From JAGOCV01 sp049445855 (GTDB taxonomy: Bacteria; Pseudomonadota; Gammaproteobacteria; Burkholderiales; Burkholderiaceae_C): a DNA stretch of 64,000 nucleotides. Below the pieces are notes generated by a model that saw only the letters and a list, made by a program, of their open reading frames with translations, was not told where the DNA came from and did no database searches. Where the stretch lies: the NCBI RefSeq assembly GCF_049445855.1, contig NZ_JBMSDV010000006.1:62001-126000 (forward strand), read 5' to 3'. Made by a program: the position numbers and the translations under genes. Positions 8,789-16,442 of this stretch are shown in pieces (the first letter of the stretch is position 1; the number at the start of each line of letters is the position of its first letter).

Positions 8789-8915
8789 ACGGCGACCGGC
8801 GACAAACACCAGCCGCGCCAACGCGCAGCAACGCCTGTCGCCTCCTGTCCCATAGTCGAGTCACCGGGCTGCTGAGGTCCTGGCCGCGCAACTGCTCGCG
8901 ACTCTCTGCCATGGC

Positions 8916-10049
8916 TCAAACACGCTCCAGGACTGTCGCAATCCCTTGACCGCCGCCAATGCACTGGGTCGAGAGCGCAAACCGACCTTCGTGGCGGCGA
9001 AGGAGCTGCGCCGCTTTTCCCGTGATTCTCGCGCCCGTTGCGCCGAGCGGGTGTCCGATCGCAATCCCACCTCCGTCGATGTTGATCTTCGAGGGGTCGA
9101 GCTTCAGCTCGCGAATGCATGCGAGCGCCTGCGACGAGAACGCTTCATTGATCTCGATGACATCCAGCTGATCAATCTTCAGCCCCGCCCGTGACATGGC
9201 CTTTCGGGTGGCAGGAATCGGGCCGAGCCCCATCAGCGCGGGGTCTACGCCGGCTGTCGCATACGACCGGATGCGCGCTGTTGGGGACAGCCCATGGGTG
9301 CGCGCATATTCAGGAGACGTCACCAACACCGCAGATGCGCCGTCGGTGAGCGGCGACGACGTTCCAGCCGTCACGACCCCATCGGCACGGAATGCCGGCT
9401 TCAGTTGGGACAGTGCTTCCAGGGTTGTATTGGGGCGAATGCAGCCATCCTCAGTCACGTCCGTGCCGTCCTCCAGCGTGAAAGGCGCGATCTCGTCGCG
9501 AAGCCGTCCTTCGGCCCGGGCGCTGGCCGCCTTTTGATGGGACTCGAGCGCAAACTGTTCCTGGTCTGCTCGACTGACGTCAAAGCGGGCTGCGACATTC
9601 TCGGCAGTCTCGCCCATCGAGATATAGGCGTCGGTGTGATCCAGCAGGTATGGGTTCGGCGAGAAGTTGAATCCGCCTTGCGGCACCATCGTCATCGACT
9701 CGATGCCGACGCAAAGGTAAGCGTCGCCCATGCCGGCTTCGATCTGCGCTGCCGCCATGTGCACGGCCGACATGGATGAGCCGCAGAAGCGATTGATCGT
9801 CATGCCCCCGACCTCATGCGGAAGCCCCGCCAGAAGCCCGGCGATGCGCGCAATGTTGTTGCCCTGAGAGGACTCGGGATAGGCACACCCTGCAATGACG
9901 TCCTCGAGCGTCGAGGGATCAACACCGGTTCGCGCGAGCACTGCCTTCATCGCATGTGCCGCCAGCACTTCGGGGCGCACGCTGCTGAGCATGCCCTTTC
10001 GGGAAAAGTGAAAGGGAGTACGGGCGTAGCCAGAGATCAGAGCCTTCAT
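8916..10049 (-). CDS. Acetyl-CoA acetyltransferase (thiolase family)
   Basis: Thiolase-superfamily enzyme of 377 residues, expected to cleave or condense 3-ketoacyl-CoA in the cytosol. The acyl-accepting cysteine lies in NRFCGSSMSA (Cys89), the catalytic histidine in GHPLGATGAR (His333), and the second cysteine in TQCIGGGQGIA (Cys363). All three are in family positions. A strong GGAGG site precedes the start. The gene is divergent from a TetR regulator, and the intergenic region has three copies of one operator motif, so it is probably the regulator's target. No other beta-oxidation gene is adjacent, so the physiological substrate is unknown. Confidence 0.9.
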   Translation of the reverse strand: MKALISGYARTPFHFSRKGMLSSVRPEVLAAHAMKAVLARTGVDPSTLEDVIAGCAYPESSQGNNIARIAGLLAGLPHEVGGMTINRFCGSSMSAVHMAAAQIEAGMGDAYLCVGIESMTMVPQGGFNFSPNPYLLDHTDAYISMGETAENVAARFDVSRADQEQFALESHQKAASARAEGRLRDEIAPFTLEDGTDVTEDGCIRPNTTLEALSQLKPAFRADGVVTAGTSSPLTDGASAVLVTSPEYARTHGLSPTARIRSYATAGVDPALMGLGPIPATRKAMSRAGLKIDQLDVIEINEAFSSQALACIRELKLDPSKINIDGGGIAIGHPLGATGARITGKAAQLLRRHEGRFALSTQCIGGGQGIATVLERV

Positions 10050-10066
10050 GTCGAACCTCCATTCAT

Positions 10067-10080
10067 ATGATGAGCGTCAT
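10067..10080. promoter_or_regulatory. TetR-type operator copy 1
   Basis: ATGATGAGCGTCAT is an imperfect palindrome of the form ATGAT-N4-RTCAT. It lies just upstream of the thiolase ribosome-binding site (GGAGG at 10055-10059), so a protein bound here would block thiolase transcription. It matches two further copies in the same intergenic region. Operator function is inferred from position and repetition. Confidence 0.55.
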
Positions 10081-10091
10081 CTTACAAGAAA

Positions 10092-10105
10092 ATGATGCTT
10101 GTCAT
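10092..10105. promoter_or_regulatory. TetR-type operator copy 2
   Basis: ATGATGCTTGTCAT repeats the ATGAT-N4-RTCAT pattern, with its start 25 bases after that of copy 1. It sits where the thiolase promoter should be, in an AT-rich stretch of an otherwise GC-rich region. Confidence 0.55.
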
Positions 10106-10128
10106 ATTTCCTGTGCCTGCAGAGAGGG

Positions 10129-10148
10129 AATATGATTCACATCATATT
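10129..10148. promoter_or_regulatory. TetR-type operator copy 3, perfect palindrome, over the tetR promoter
   Basis: AATATGATTCACATCATATT is a perfect inverted repeat (8-base arms, 4-base spacer) and contains the same ATGAT-N4-ATCAT core. A -10-like TACACT at 10154-10159 follows immediately, so the operator covers the -35/spacer of the tetR promoter, as expected for autoregulation. The tetR ATG at 10166 lies only six bases after this -10 and has no ribosome-binding site, so its transcript may be leaderless. Confidence 0.65.
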
Positions 10149-10165
10149 GTCTGTACACTCAGCTG

Positions 10166-10750
10166 ATGAAAGAACTGTTCACCGGCAAGAAGGCGCAAAC
10201 GCATGAGCGGATCCTTGATGTGGCGTCGCGTAAAGTGCGCAGTGAAGGTTTTCGCGGTTTAGGCGTTGCCGATGTCATGAAGGCAGCGGGCTTGACGCAT
10301 GGGGGGTTTTACGCCCACTTCAACTCGCGAGACGAGCTCGTTGCCGAGGCTTTGGTGCGTGCAAGTAATGACGTCAGCCTGGCGATCCAATCGAAAGTGA
10401 AGCGACAAGCGGGTGCGGGCGCGACCCCGTTGGCAGCTTTCATCCAGGCCTATCTCTCTGAGGCCCAGCTCGCCAATTGCGCGGAGGGGTGCCCCGTCGC
10501 CGCCCTTTGCGGAGAAATGCCAGGACAATGCGAAGTCGTGTCCAAGGCGTCGCATCAGGCGATTGCAAACCTGCACAAGCTGGTCATCGATGTGCTGCCC
10601 GAGGGGGCAGGGCTTGAGTCAGCATGGGCGATCACGAGCACCCTGGTAGGTGCCATGCAGTTGGCTCGTGCACTGGGCAACAACAAGCAGGGCCGCTCCG
10701 TCCTCACCGCCGCGAGAGATCAGCTCCTGCTTCACTACTCACCGAGTTAG
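10166..10750 (+). CDS. TetR/AcrR family transcriptional regulator
   Basis: A 194-residue repressor-type regulator. The N-terminal helix-turn-helix spans about residues 13-58 (RILDVASRKVRSEGFRGLGVADVMKAAGLTHGGFYAHF). The ligand domain contains the Cys-rich segment NCAEGCPVAALCGEMPGQC, a variant of the GCP-AAL motif found in one TetR subgroup. It is divergent from the thiolase and probably controls it and itself through the three palindromic operators between them. The ligand is unknown; an acyl-CoA or related compound would fit the neighbour. Confidence 0.9.
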   Translation: MKELFTGKKAQTHERILDVASRKVRSEGFRGLGVADVMKAAGLTHGGFYAHFNSRDELVAEALVRASNDVSLAIQSKVKRQAGAGATPLAAFIQAYLSEAQLANCAEGCPVAALCGEMPGQCEVVSKASHQAIANLHKLVIDVLPEGAGLESAWAITSTLVGAMQLARALGNNKQGRSVLTAARDQLLLHYSPS

Positions 10751-10758
10751 CGGCGAGA

Positions 10759-10793
10759 ATAAAGCCTGCTACCGATTCGATAGCAGGCTTTAT
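10759..10793. terminator. Rho-independent-like bidirectional terminator
   Basis: A perfect 13-bp stem (ATAAAGCCTGCTA paired with TAGCAGGCTTTAT) encloses a 9-base loop. The A/T ends of the stem give short U-runs on both strands. It lies between the 3' ends of the TetR gene (plus strand) and tRNA-Lys (minus strand), so it can end both transcripts. Confidence 0.75.
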
Positions 10794-10812
10794 GGGCCCC
10801 TTGCGGGAAATC

Positions 10813-10888
10813 TGGTGGGACGTGCGGGGGTCGAACCCACGACAAACGGATTAAAAGTCCGCTGCTCTACCAACTGAGCTAACGTCCC
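10813..10888 (-). tRNA. tRNA-Lys (anticodon UUU)
   Basis: The minus strand reads GGGACGTTAGCTCAGTTGG at its 5' end, then a D-arm and an anticodon loop CTTTTAA with anticodon TTT at 10853-10855. A T-arm with GGTTCGACCC and an encoded CCA 3' end follow. Acceptor ends GGGACGT and ACGTCCC pair fully. Length is 76 bases. It is followed by the bidirectional hairpin at 10759-10793. Confidence 0.98.
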
Positions 10889-10931
10889 GGCTGCAGATCC
10901 GGGTGTTTGCCCCGACCTGCAAAGCCTACGA

Positions 10932-11819
10932 TTATACCTTGGCAGAAACGGCGATCCGGTCGAGCACCCAGCCTGCGGCGCACTGGCCGAAGGTGGCGGT
11001 GACGCTCACCACGGAGCCGTAGCCATGGCAGTTGAGGCTGCCGTCGCCTTCCACCGCGCAGGACGGGTCCGGCGGTGCAACGGCCTCGCGGCTGAAGACG
11101 CATGCCACGCCGATCTTCTTCGCCGCTCCCTTGCCCTCCCCCTTGCCGCCTGCGGCCGCGCCATGCCCGCGGCGGAGTCGGTAGCGCAACTGCGCGAGAA
11201 GCGGGTCGTGCGTGGTGAACGCGAGGTCGTCGATGTCCACCTTGTGCGCCTGGCGCTTGCCGCCCGCCGCGCCGACACTGATGAAGCGCCGCTTGTGCCT
11301 GAGCGCCCATGCGGCCATGGCCACCTTGGCCTTGACCTGGTCGCAGGCATCGATGACTGCGTCCACATCATCGGCCCCCTGCTTTCCGGGCAATCCCGGC
11401 CCGAGCAGTGCGGGCCAGTTCTCCGCGTCGACGAACTCCTCGATGCAGGTCACCACGCATCCGGGGTTGATCTGGGCGATGCGTTGCTGCATGGCGACCA
11501 CCTTGGCCTGCCCCAGTGTGGCGTCGAGCGCATGGATCTGCCGGTTGATATTGGACTCGGCCACGTGATCGAGGTCGATGAGTGTGAGCCGACCGACACC
11601 ACTGCGCGCCAGCGCTTCCGCCGCCCACGACCCGACACCGCCGATGCCCACGACCACCACATGCCCAGCCCGGATGGCCCGTGCGCCACCCACGCCGTAG
11701 AGTCGCTCCAGCCCGCCGAAGCGGCGCGCGAGGTCTGGTGCACCGGGCCCGCCAATGAGGCCGGCTTCGGTACTGAAATCAGGGGAAGAAACGAGTTCGG
11801 GAAAATCGGCGGAGGCCAT
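10932..11819 (-). CDS. tcdA: tRNA threonylcarbamoyladenosine dehydratase TcdA
   Basis: E1/ThiF-like ATP-dependent enzyme that cyclises t6A to ct6A at position 37 of ANN-decoding tRNAs. The 295-residue protein has the nucleotide-binding glycine loop VVVGIGGVGSWAAEALARSG, an Asp/Arg ATP site (LIDLDHVAESNINRQ), and AVIDACDQVKAK, all typical of CsdL/TcdA. The C-terminal region GDGSLNCHGYGSVVSVTATFG is also conserved. It follows cpoB on the same strand with a 22-base gap and lies just upstream of tRNA-Lys, one of the tRNAs that carries t6A; that proximity may be chance. Confidence 0.9.
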   Translation of the reverse strand: MASADFPELVSSPDFSTEAGLIGGPGAPDLARRFGGLERLYGVGGARAIRAGHVVVVGIGGVGSWAAEALARSGVGRLTLIDLDHVAESNINRQIHALDATLGQAKVVAMQQRIAQINPGCVVTCIEEFVDAENWPALLGPGLPGKQGADDVDAVIDACDQVKAKVAMAAWALRHKRRFISVGAAGGKRQAHKVDIDDLAFTTHDPLLAQLRYRLRRGHGAAAGGKGEGKGAAKKIGVACVFSREAVAPPDPSCAVEGDGSLNCHGYGSVVSVTATFGQCAAGWVLDRIAVSAKV

Positions 11820-11841
11820 CCGCCGATTCTAGGCCGCGGCC

Positions 11842-12630
11842 TTATTTCAGGCGCGCCAGACGTTCTTTGCCGGCCTGCGCGGCCTCGGACTGGGGATAGG
11901 CCTTGGCGAGGTCTTCCAGCGTCTTGCGTGCGGCGCGGGTGTCCTTCAGCTCGATCTGGCAGTTGGCGATGGACAGAACTGCTTCGGGTGCACGCACGTG
12001 ATCGGGCGACAGCGCGAGCAGCTGGCGGAAGTTGTCGATGGCGGACTTGTAGTCACGCGTGGCGTACTGCGCATTGCCCAGCCAGAACAGGGCCGACGGG
12101 TTGTAGCCGCTTTGCGGGTATCGCTTCACGAAATTGCCGAAGGCACCTTGCGCGGCTGCGAAATCGCCCCGGCGGAAGATGGCGAGCGCTGCATCGTAGT
12201 CGCGCATTTCGGCCGGATCGGCCAGGAATTCCTTGCCGTCGAGCGACACCTTCGTCGGTTCGAACTTGCGCAGGCGATCGTCCACGCTCTGGACAACGTC
12301 TTTCTGGCGGCGCTGGATTTCAGCAAGTTCCCGCGTGACCTGCTCGTTGTTGCCGGTCATGCGTGCCATGTCGGACCGCATGGCGTCGATCTGGCTTTGC
12401 AGGTCGAGCAGGCTGCGACGCAACTGGGCGTTATCCTCCGTCGCGCGACGCAGCTCGTCCGTGAGGCGCTGCGTGTTGCTCTCGCTCGCCGCAATCTTCT
12501 GGCGCAGGTCGAGGATGGCGCGGCGGGCCTCGTCATCCTCGAACAGGGCGGCGTGGGAGGCCCCGGCTGCCAGCAGCAGGCTGGCTGCTGCAATGGCACG
12601 GCGGAAGGAGATCAGCGACAGCGCGTTCAT
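11842..12630 (-). CDS. cpoB: Cell division coordinator CpoB (YbgF)
   Basis: Periplasmic protein of 262 residues that links the Tol-Pal machine to peptidoglycan synthesis at the septum. A signal peptide ends near ASHA/ALFEDDEA. A trimerising coiled coil covers about residues 30-110 (RQKIAASESNTQRLTDELRRA), followed by three TPR-like repeats (about 140-262: YDAALAIFRRGDFAAAQGAF, SALFWLGNAQYATRDYKSAI, EAVLSIANCQIELKDTRAAR). The start codon overlaps the pal stop by one base, so the two are coupled. Confidence 0.93.
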   Translation of the reverse strand: MNALSLISFRRAIAAASLLLAAGASHAALFEDDEARRAILDLRQKIAASESNTQRLTDELRRATEDNAQLRRSLLDLQSQIDAMRSDMARMTGNNEQVTRELAEIQRRQKDVVQSVDDRLRKFEPTKVSLDGKEFLADPAEMRDYDAALAIFRRGDFAAAQGAFGNFVKRYPQSGYNPSALFWLGNAQYATRDYKSAIDNFRQLLALSPDHVRAPEAVLSIANCQIELKDTRAARKTLEDLAKAYPQSEAAQAGKERLARLK

Positions 12631-13166
12631 CAGCGGTAGGTGATTTCAGCGCGGCGGTTCTGCGCCTGTTCGCCGCCACCGGCGACGGCCGGTTTTTCCT
12701 TGCCGAAGCTCACCGCCTCGATCTGCGAATCGGGCACGCCCAGCAGGCCCAGCGAACGGCGCACGGCTTCCGAACGACGCTGGCCGAGGGCCAGGTTGTA
12801 CTCACGACCGCCGACTTCGTCGGTATGACCTTCGATCACGGCCTTGCGTGTGCTGTTGGCGCGCAGGTAGCGGGCATTGTTCTCGATGATCGACTGCGCT
12901 TCGGGCTTGACGACATAGCTGTTGAAGTCGAAGTAAACGATGCGGCCAGTGGCGGGGCCTGCGGCCAGATCGGGCGTCGTCGGTGTGGCGGGCGTCACCG
13001 TGCGGTCGTTGATGCCGCCGGCGGCGCCCGTGTTGCCACCAGTGCCCGTCGACGGCGTCACGGCCGTTGCGCTACGGTCTTCGACCGGGACGTTGTCGAG
13101 CTTCACGCCGGAAGAACAGCCGGCAATCAATGCAGTGGCGGCCAGTGCGAGGAAGATTTTTTTCAT
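12630..13166 (-). CDS. pal: Peptidoglycan-associated lipoprotein Pal
   Basis: Outer-membrane lipoprotein of 178 residues. The signal peptide ends in the lipobox LIAGC (acylated Cys17). An Ala/Thr/Gly/Pro-rich linker of about 50 residues follows. The OmpA-like peptidoglycan-binding domain occupies about residues 70-178, with VYFDFNSYVVKPEAQ and EGHTDEVGGREYNLALGQRRSEAV, the conserved mDAP-binding pattern. It lies between tolB and cpoB in the normal Tol-Pal order. Confidence 0.96.
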   Translation of the reverse strand: MKKIFLALAATALIAGCSSGVKLDNVPVEDRSATAVTPSTGTGGNTGAAGGINDRTVTPATPTTPDLAAGPATGRIVYFDFNSYVVKPEAQSIIENNARYLRANSTRKAVIEGHTDEVGGREYNLALGQRRSEAVRRSLGLLGVPDSQIEAVSFGKEKPAVAGGGEQAQNRRAEITYR

Positions 13167-13234
13167 GTGTCAGAAACTCCGGATCAGATGACTTGAAGAA
13201 TTGGTTCAGGATTGCCTGCGTTGGTTCCGCTGGC

Positions 13235-14545
13235 TCATGGCCCGACGAACGGGCCCCAGTCGGGCTCACGGATGTCGCCCCCTTGCCCGGCCAGGCGTGC
13301 CTTGATCTTGCCGTCCAGCGTCGTGGTCATGAGCGCTTCGCGCCCTTGCTGTTGCGATGCATAGATGATGAGCTTGCCATTGGGTGCAAAGCTGGGGTTC
13401 TCGTCAGCGGAAGAGTCGGTGATGGAGACGGCGTTTCCGGTGGCAAGCTCGAGCACCTGCAGCTTGAAAGCACCGTTGATCCGGGAAATGTATGCGAGCC
13501 ACCTTCCGTCGGGGCTAAGCGCAGGGGATATGTTGTAACCGCCCGTAAAGGTGACGCGCTCTGCATTGCCGCCTTGGGCCGGCATGCGATAAATCTGCGG
13601 TGCGCCGCCCCGGTCGCTCACGAAGTAGATATTGCGACCATCGGCCGAATACACGGGCTCTGTGTCGATGCCGGCTGACTGCGTGAGCCGACGGGCTTCG
13701 CCGCCGTTCGCGTCGATGGTGTAGAGCTGCGAGCCGCCATCGCGGCTCAGGGTCACGGCGAGCGTACGCCCATCGGGCGACCAGGCGGGCGCGCTGTTGG
13801 AGCCGCGGAAGTTGGCAATCAGGCGACGACGGCCGGTCGACACTTCGTGCACATAGACAACCGGCTTGCGCGATTCGAACGACACATAGGCGATCTGGCC
13901 ACCCGTGGGTGACCACGCGGGCGAGATGATCGGTTCGGGACTGGTCAGCGCGGACTGCGCATTCTCGCCATCGGCGTCGGCCACCCAGAGGTTGTAGCGA
14001 TTGGCGGCCTTGGTCACGTAGACGAGGCGCGTGGAGAACACGCCCTTCTCGCCCGTAAGCTTTTCATAGATGAAGTCGGCGATGCGGTGGGCCGCCAGGC
14101 GCAGGTCGCCCTGCGTCACGGCATAGCTCTGGCCACCGAGGTCGGTGCCGCGCACCACATCCCAGAGGCGGAAGCGCACGTCGAACCGGCCATCCGTCAG
14201 GCGCATGATGCTGCCGGTCACCAGCGAATCGGCCGTGCGCTGACGCCAGAGCGTCAGGTCCGGACGCGCGGTTTCGTCGAGCTGCGGACCCGAGGCGTCC
14301 ACCGCACGGAACTGGCCACTGCGCTCCAGATCGGCCTGCACGATGGCGCCGATGCGCTGCGGCGCCTGCGCGTCGCCCTTGAACGGGGCGACGGCAATCG
14401 GAAGTTGGGTCAGGCCCACGCCGGAAACCTCGACGCGGAATTGGGCAAGAGCGGGAATTGTCGGGGAAGCGATGAGGGCCGCAAGAAGGCTGCGGCGGAC
14501 AGGGGAAGACGACTGACGTTCGTTGTTCTGGGTCATCATGCTCAT
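13235..14545 (-). CDS. tolB: Tol-Pal system beta-propeller protein TolB
   Basis: Periplasmic protein that binds Pal and the TolA system. After a signal peptide (RRSLLAALIASPTIPALAQ) comes the N-terminal TolB domain (FRVEVSGVGLTQLPIAVAPF). A six-bladed propeller follows, with repeats such as SPAWSPTGGQIAYVS, APAWSPDGRTLAVTL and SPALSPDGRWLAYIS. Candidate starts are ATGs at 14545, 14539 and 14536; an upstream ATG at 14584 would add an odd leader. tolQ, tolR and tolA are not upstream, because msbA is divergent there. The tol cluster therefore appears split, and TolQRA must be elsewhere. Confidence 0.95.
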   Translation of the reverse strand: MSMMTQNNERQSSSPVRRSLLAALIASPTIPALAQFRVEVSGVGLTQLPIAVAPFKGDAQAPQRIGAIVQADLERSGQFRAVDASGPQLDETARPDLTLWRQRTADSLVTGSIMRLTDGRFDVRFRLWDVVRGTDLGGQSYAVTQGDLRLAAHRIADFIYEKLTGEKGVFSTRLVYVTKAANRYNLWVADADGENAQSALTSPEPIISPAWSPTGGQIAYVSFESRKPVVYVHEVSTGRRRLIANFRGSNSAPAWSPDGRTLAVTLSRDGGSQLYTIDANGGEARRLTQSAGIDTEPVYSADGRNIYFVSDRGGAPQIYRMPAQGGNAERVTFTGGYNISPALSPDGRWLAYISRINGAFKLQVLELATGNAVSITDSSADENPSFAPNGKLIIYASQQQGREALMTTTLDGKIKARLAGQGGDIREPDWGPFVGP

Positions 14546-14602
14546 ATCAGGCAGTTGCAGCCCGCTATGGTACACACTGCCCACGACACGGCGTCACAAA
14601 GT

Positions 14603-14632
14603 GTGACTCGGCGCAAGGGGTAAACGTAGAAT
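14603..14632 (+). promoter_or_regulatory. Possible msbA promoter
   Basis: GTGACT (14603-14608) and TAGAAT (14627-14632) are separated by 18 bases, resembling a sigma-70 promoter. The -35 overlaps a short inverted repeat, GTCAC-N5-GTGAC at 14593-14607. The msbA ATG begins only ten bases after the -10, leaving a very short leader. The assignment is by pattern only. Confidence 0.35.
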
Positions 14633-14642
14633 CGCGCGGAAC

Positions 14643-16442
14643 ATGCAAGCGCCCCCGCCTCCACCGGCCGAAGACACGACCGGCACTCCTGTCGACAACC
14701 CCCTCGACACGCCTTTCGATCAGCGTCCGCTGCTGCAGCGCCTGCGCCGGTTGATGGTGTATTTCGGCGGACAGCGCCTGTACTGGCTGCTCGCGGTGCT
14801 GGCCGCACTCGTCGCAGCTGTCACCGAACCGCTCATCCCCGCCCTGCTCAAACCGCTGCTCGACCGCGGGTTCAACAAAGGCGAGATCGCGTTGTGGATG
14901 GTGCCGGTCGCCTTGATGCTGCTGTTTGCGGTGCGCGGGTTCGCGCAGTTCGTTTCGCAATATGCGCTGGCGCGCGTGGCGAACGAAGGCATGCTCGCCA
15001 TGCGCAAGGTGATGTTCGCGCGGCTCATGGGCGCAGAGCTCGGCCTTTTTTCCAGACAGTCGGCCAGCGCGCTGTCGAACACCGTGGTGTACGAAGTGCA
15101 GACCGGTGCCACGCTGCTGGTGCAGGCGCTGCTCGGCCTCTCGCGCGATGGCTTCACCATGGTGGCGCTGCTGGGCTACCTGCTCTATCTCAACTGGCAA
15201 CTCACCCTCATCGTCGCGGTGCTGTTCCCCGGCATGGCGTGGATCATGAAGGTGCTCTCGCGACGCCTGTACAGCCTGACCAAGGAAAGCCAGAACGCCA
15301 CCGATGAACTCGCCTATGTGGTGGAAGAAAACGTGCTGGCCCATCGCATGGTGCGGCTGCACGGCGCGCAGTCCGGGCAGGAAGAACGCTTCGGATCGCT
15401 CAGCAGCCGGCTGCGCCGGCTGGCAATCAAGTCGACCATCGCCTCGGCGCTGATGACGCCACTCACGCAACTGCTGGCTGCTGCGGCGCTGTCCGGCGTC
15501 ATTGCCGTGGCGCTGTGGCAGGCGAACGAGACCGGCGCGACGGTGGGCGGCTTCGTCGCGTTCATCACCGCGATGCTGATGCTGGTTGCCCCGATCCGCC
15601 GGCTGGCCGAGGTGGCAAACCCGATCACTCGCGGCGTAGCGGCGTTGGAACGTGGGCTCATGCTCGTCGAGCAGGTGCAGACCGAAGCGGACGGCCACCT
15701 GTCACCCGGCCGCAGCGAAGGCTCCGTCGAATTCCGCAATGTGCGCGTGAGCTACCGCGACGATGCCAACGCCGCAGTCGACAACCTGAACCTCGCCGTC
15801 GCGCCAGGCGAAGTGGTTGCGCTGGTCGGACCATCCGGCTCGGGCAAGACGACACTCGTCAACCTGCTGCCGCGCTTCGTCCTGCCCGCCGCAGGACAGG
15901 TATTGCTGGATGGCGAAGACATCGCGCGCTGGAAGCTTTCGGCCCTGCGTGCGCAGTTCGCACTGGTGAGCCAGGATGTCGTGATGCTCAATGACACCGT
16001 CGCCGCCAACGTGGCGCTGGGCGCACCGGTGGACCGCGAGCGCATCCGCCAGAGCCTGGAAGCGGCCAACCTCGCCTCGCACGTGGCCAGCCTGCCGCAA
16101 GGCATCGACACCGTGGTCGGCCACAACGCGACGCAACTGTCGGGCGGACAGCGCCAGCGCCTGGCGATCGCCCGCGCGCTCTACAAGGACGCGCCCATCC
16201 TGCTGCTGGACGAAGCCACATCCGCGCTGGATACCGAGTCGGAGCGCCTCGTGCAGGAAGCCCTGCAGCGCCTGATGAAAGGCCGCACCACGCTCATCGT
16301 CGCGCACCGCCTGTCCACCATCGAACACGCCGACCGCGTCATCGTGATGGAACAGGGCCGCATCGTCGAGCAGGGCACGCATGCGCAACTGCTGGCACAG
16401 GACGGCGTCTACGCGCGCCTGCAGGCCCGACCGGCGGGTTAG
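14643..16442 (+). CDS. msbA: Lipid A export ATP-binding/permease protein MsbA
   Basis: Inner-membrane ABC half-transporter of 599 residues that flips lipid A-core or other lipids. Six transmembrane helices lie at about residues 45-320. The nucleotide-binding domain follows with Walker A GPSGSGKTT (about 395-403), signature LSGGQRQRLAIARAL, Walker B ILLLDEATSALD and the His switch VAHRLST. The EAL-type RNVRVSYRDD start of the domain is typical of MsbA. A Pro-rich N-terminal tail precedes the first helix. It is divergent from tolB, and its stop overlaps the 3' end of rng by four bases on the opposite strand. Confidence 0.9.
   Translation: MQAPPPPPAEDTTGTPVDNPLDTPFDQRPLLQRLRRLMVYFGGQRLYWLLAVLAALVAAVTEPLIPALLKPLLDRGFNKGEIALWMVPVALMLLFAVRGFAQFVSQYALARVANEGMLAMRKVMFARLMGAELGLFSRQSASALSNTVVYEVQTGATLLVQALLGLSRDGFTMVALLGYLLYLNWQLTLIVAVLFPGMAWIMKVLSRRLYSLTKESQNATDELAYVVEENVLAHRMVRLHGAQSGQEERFGSLSSRLRRLAIKSTIASALMTPLTQLLAAAALSGVIAVALWQANETGATVGGFVAFITAMLMLVAPIRRLAEVANPITRGVAALERGLMLVEQVQTEADGHLSPGRSEGSVEFRNVRVSYRDDANAAVDNLNLAVAPGEVVALVGPSGSGKTTLVNLLPRFVLPAAGQVLLDGEDIARWKLSALRAQFALVSQDVVMLNDTVAANVALGAPVDRERIRQSLEAANLASHVASLPQGIDTVVGHNATQLSGGQRQRLAIARALYKDAPILLLDEATSALDTESERLVQEALQRLMKGRTTLIVAHRLSTIEHADRVIVMEQGRIVEQGTHAQLLAQDGVYARLQARPAG

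Noticed and set aside
14593..14607. GTCAC-N5-GTGAC inverted repeat between tolB and msbA as a specific regulator site
   Set aside because: Arms are only five bases and no second copy was found; mentioned only in the msbA promoter entry.
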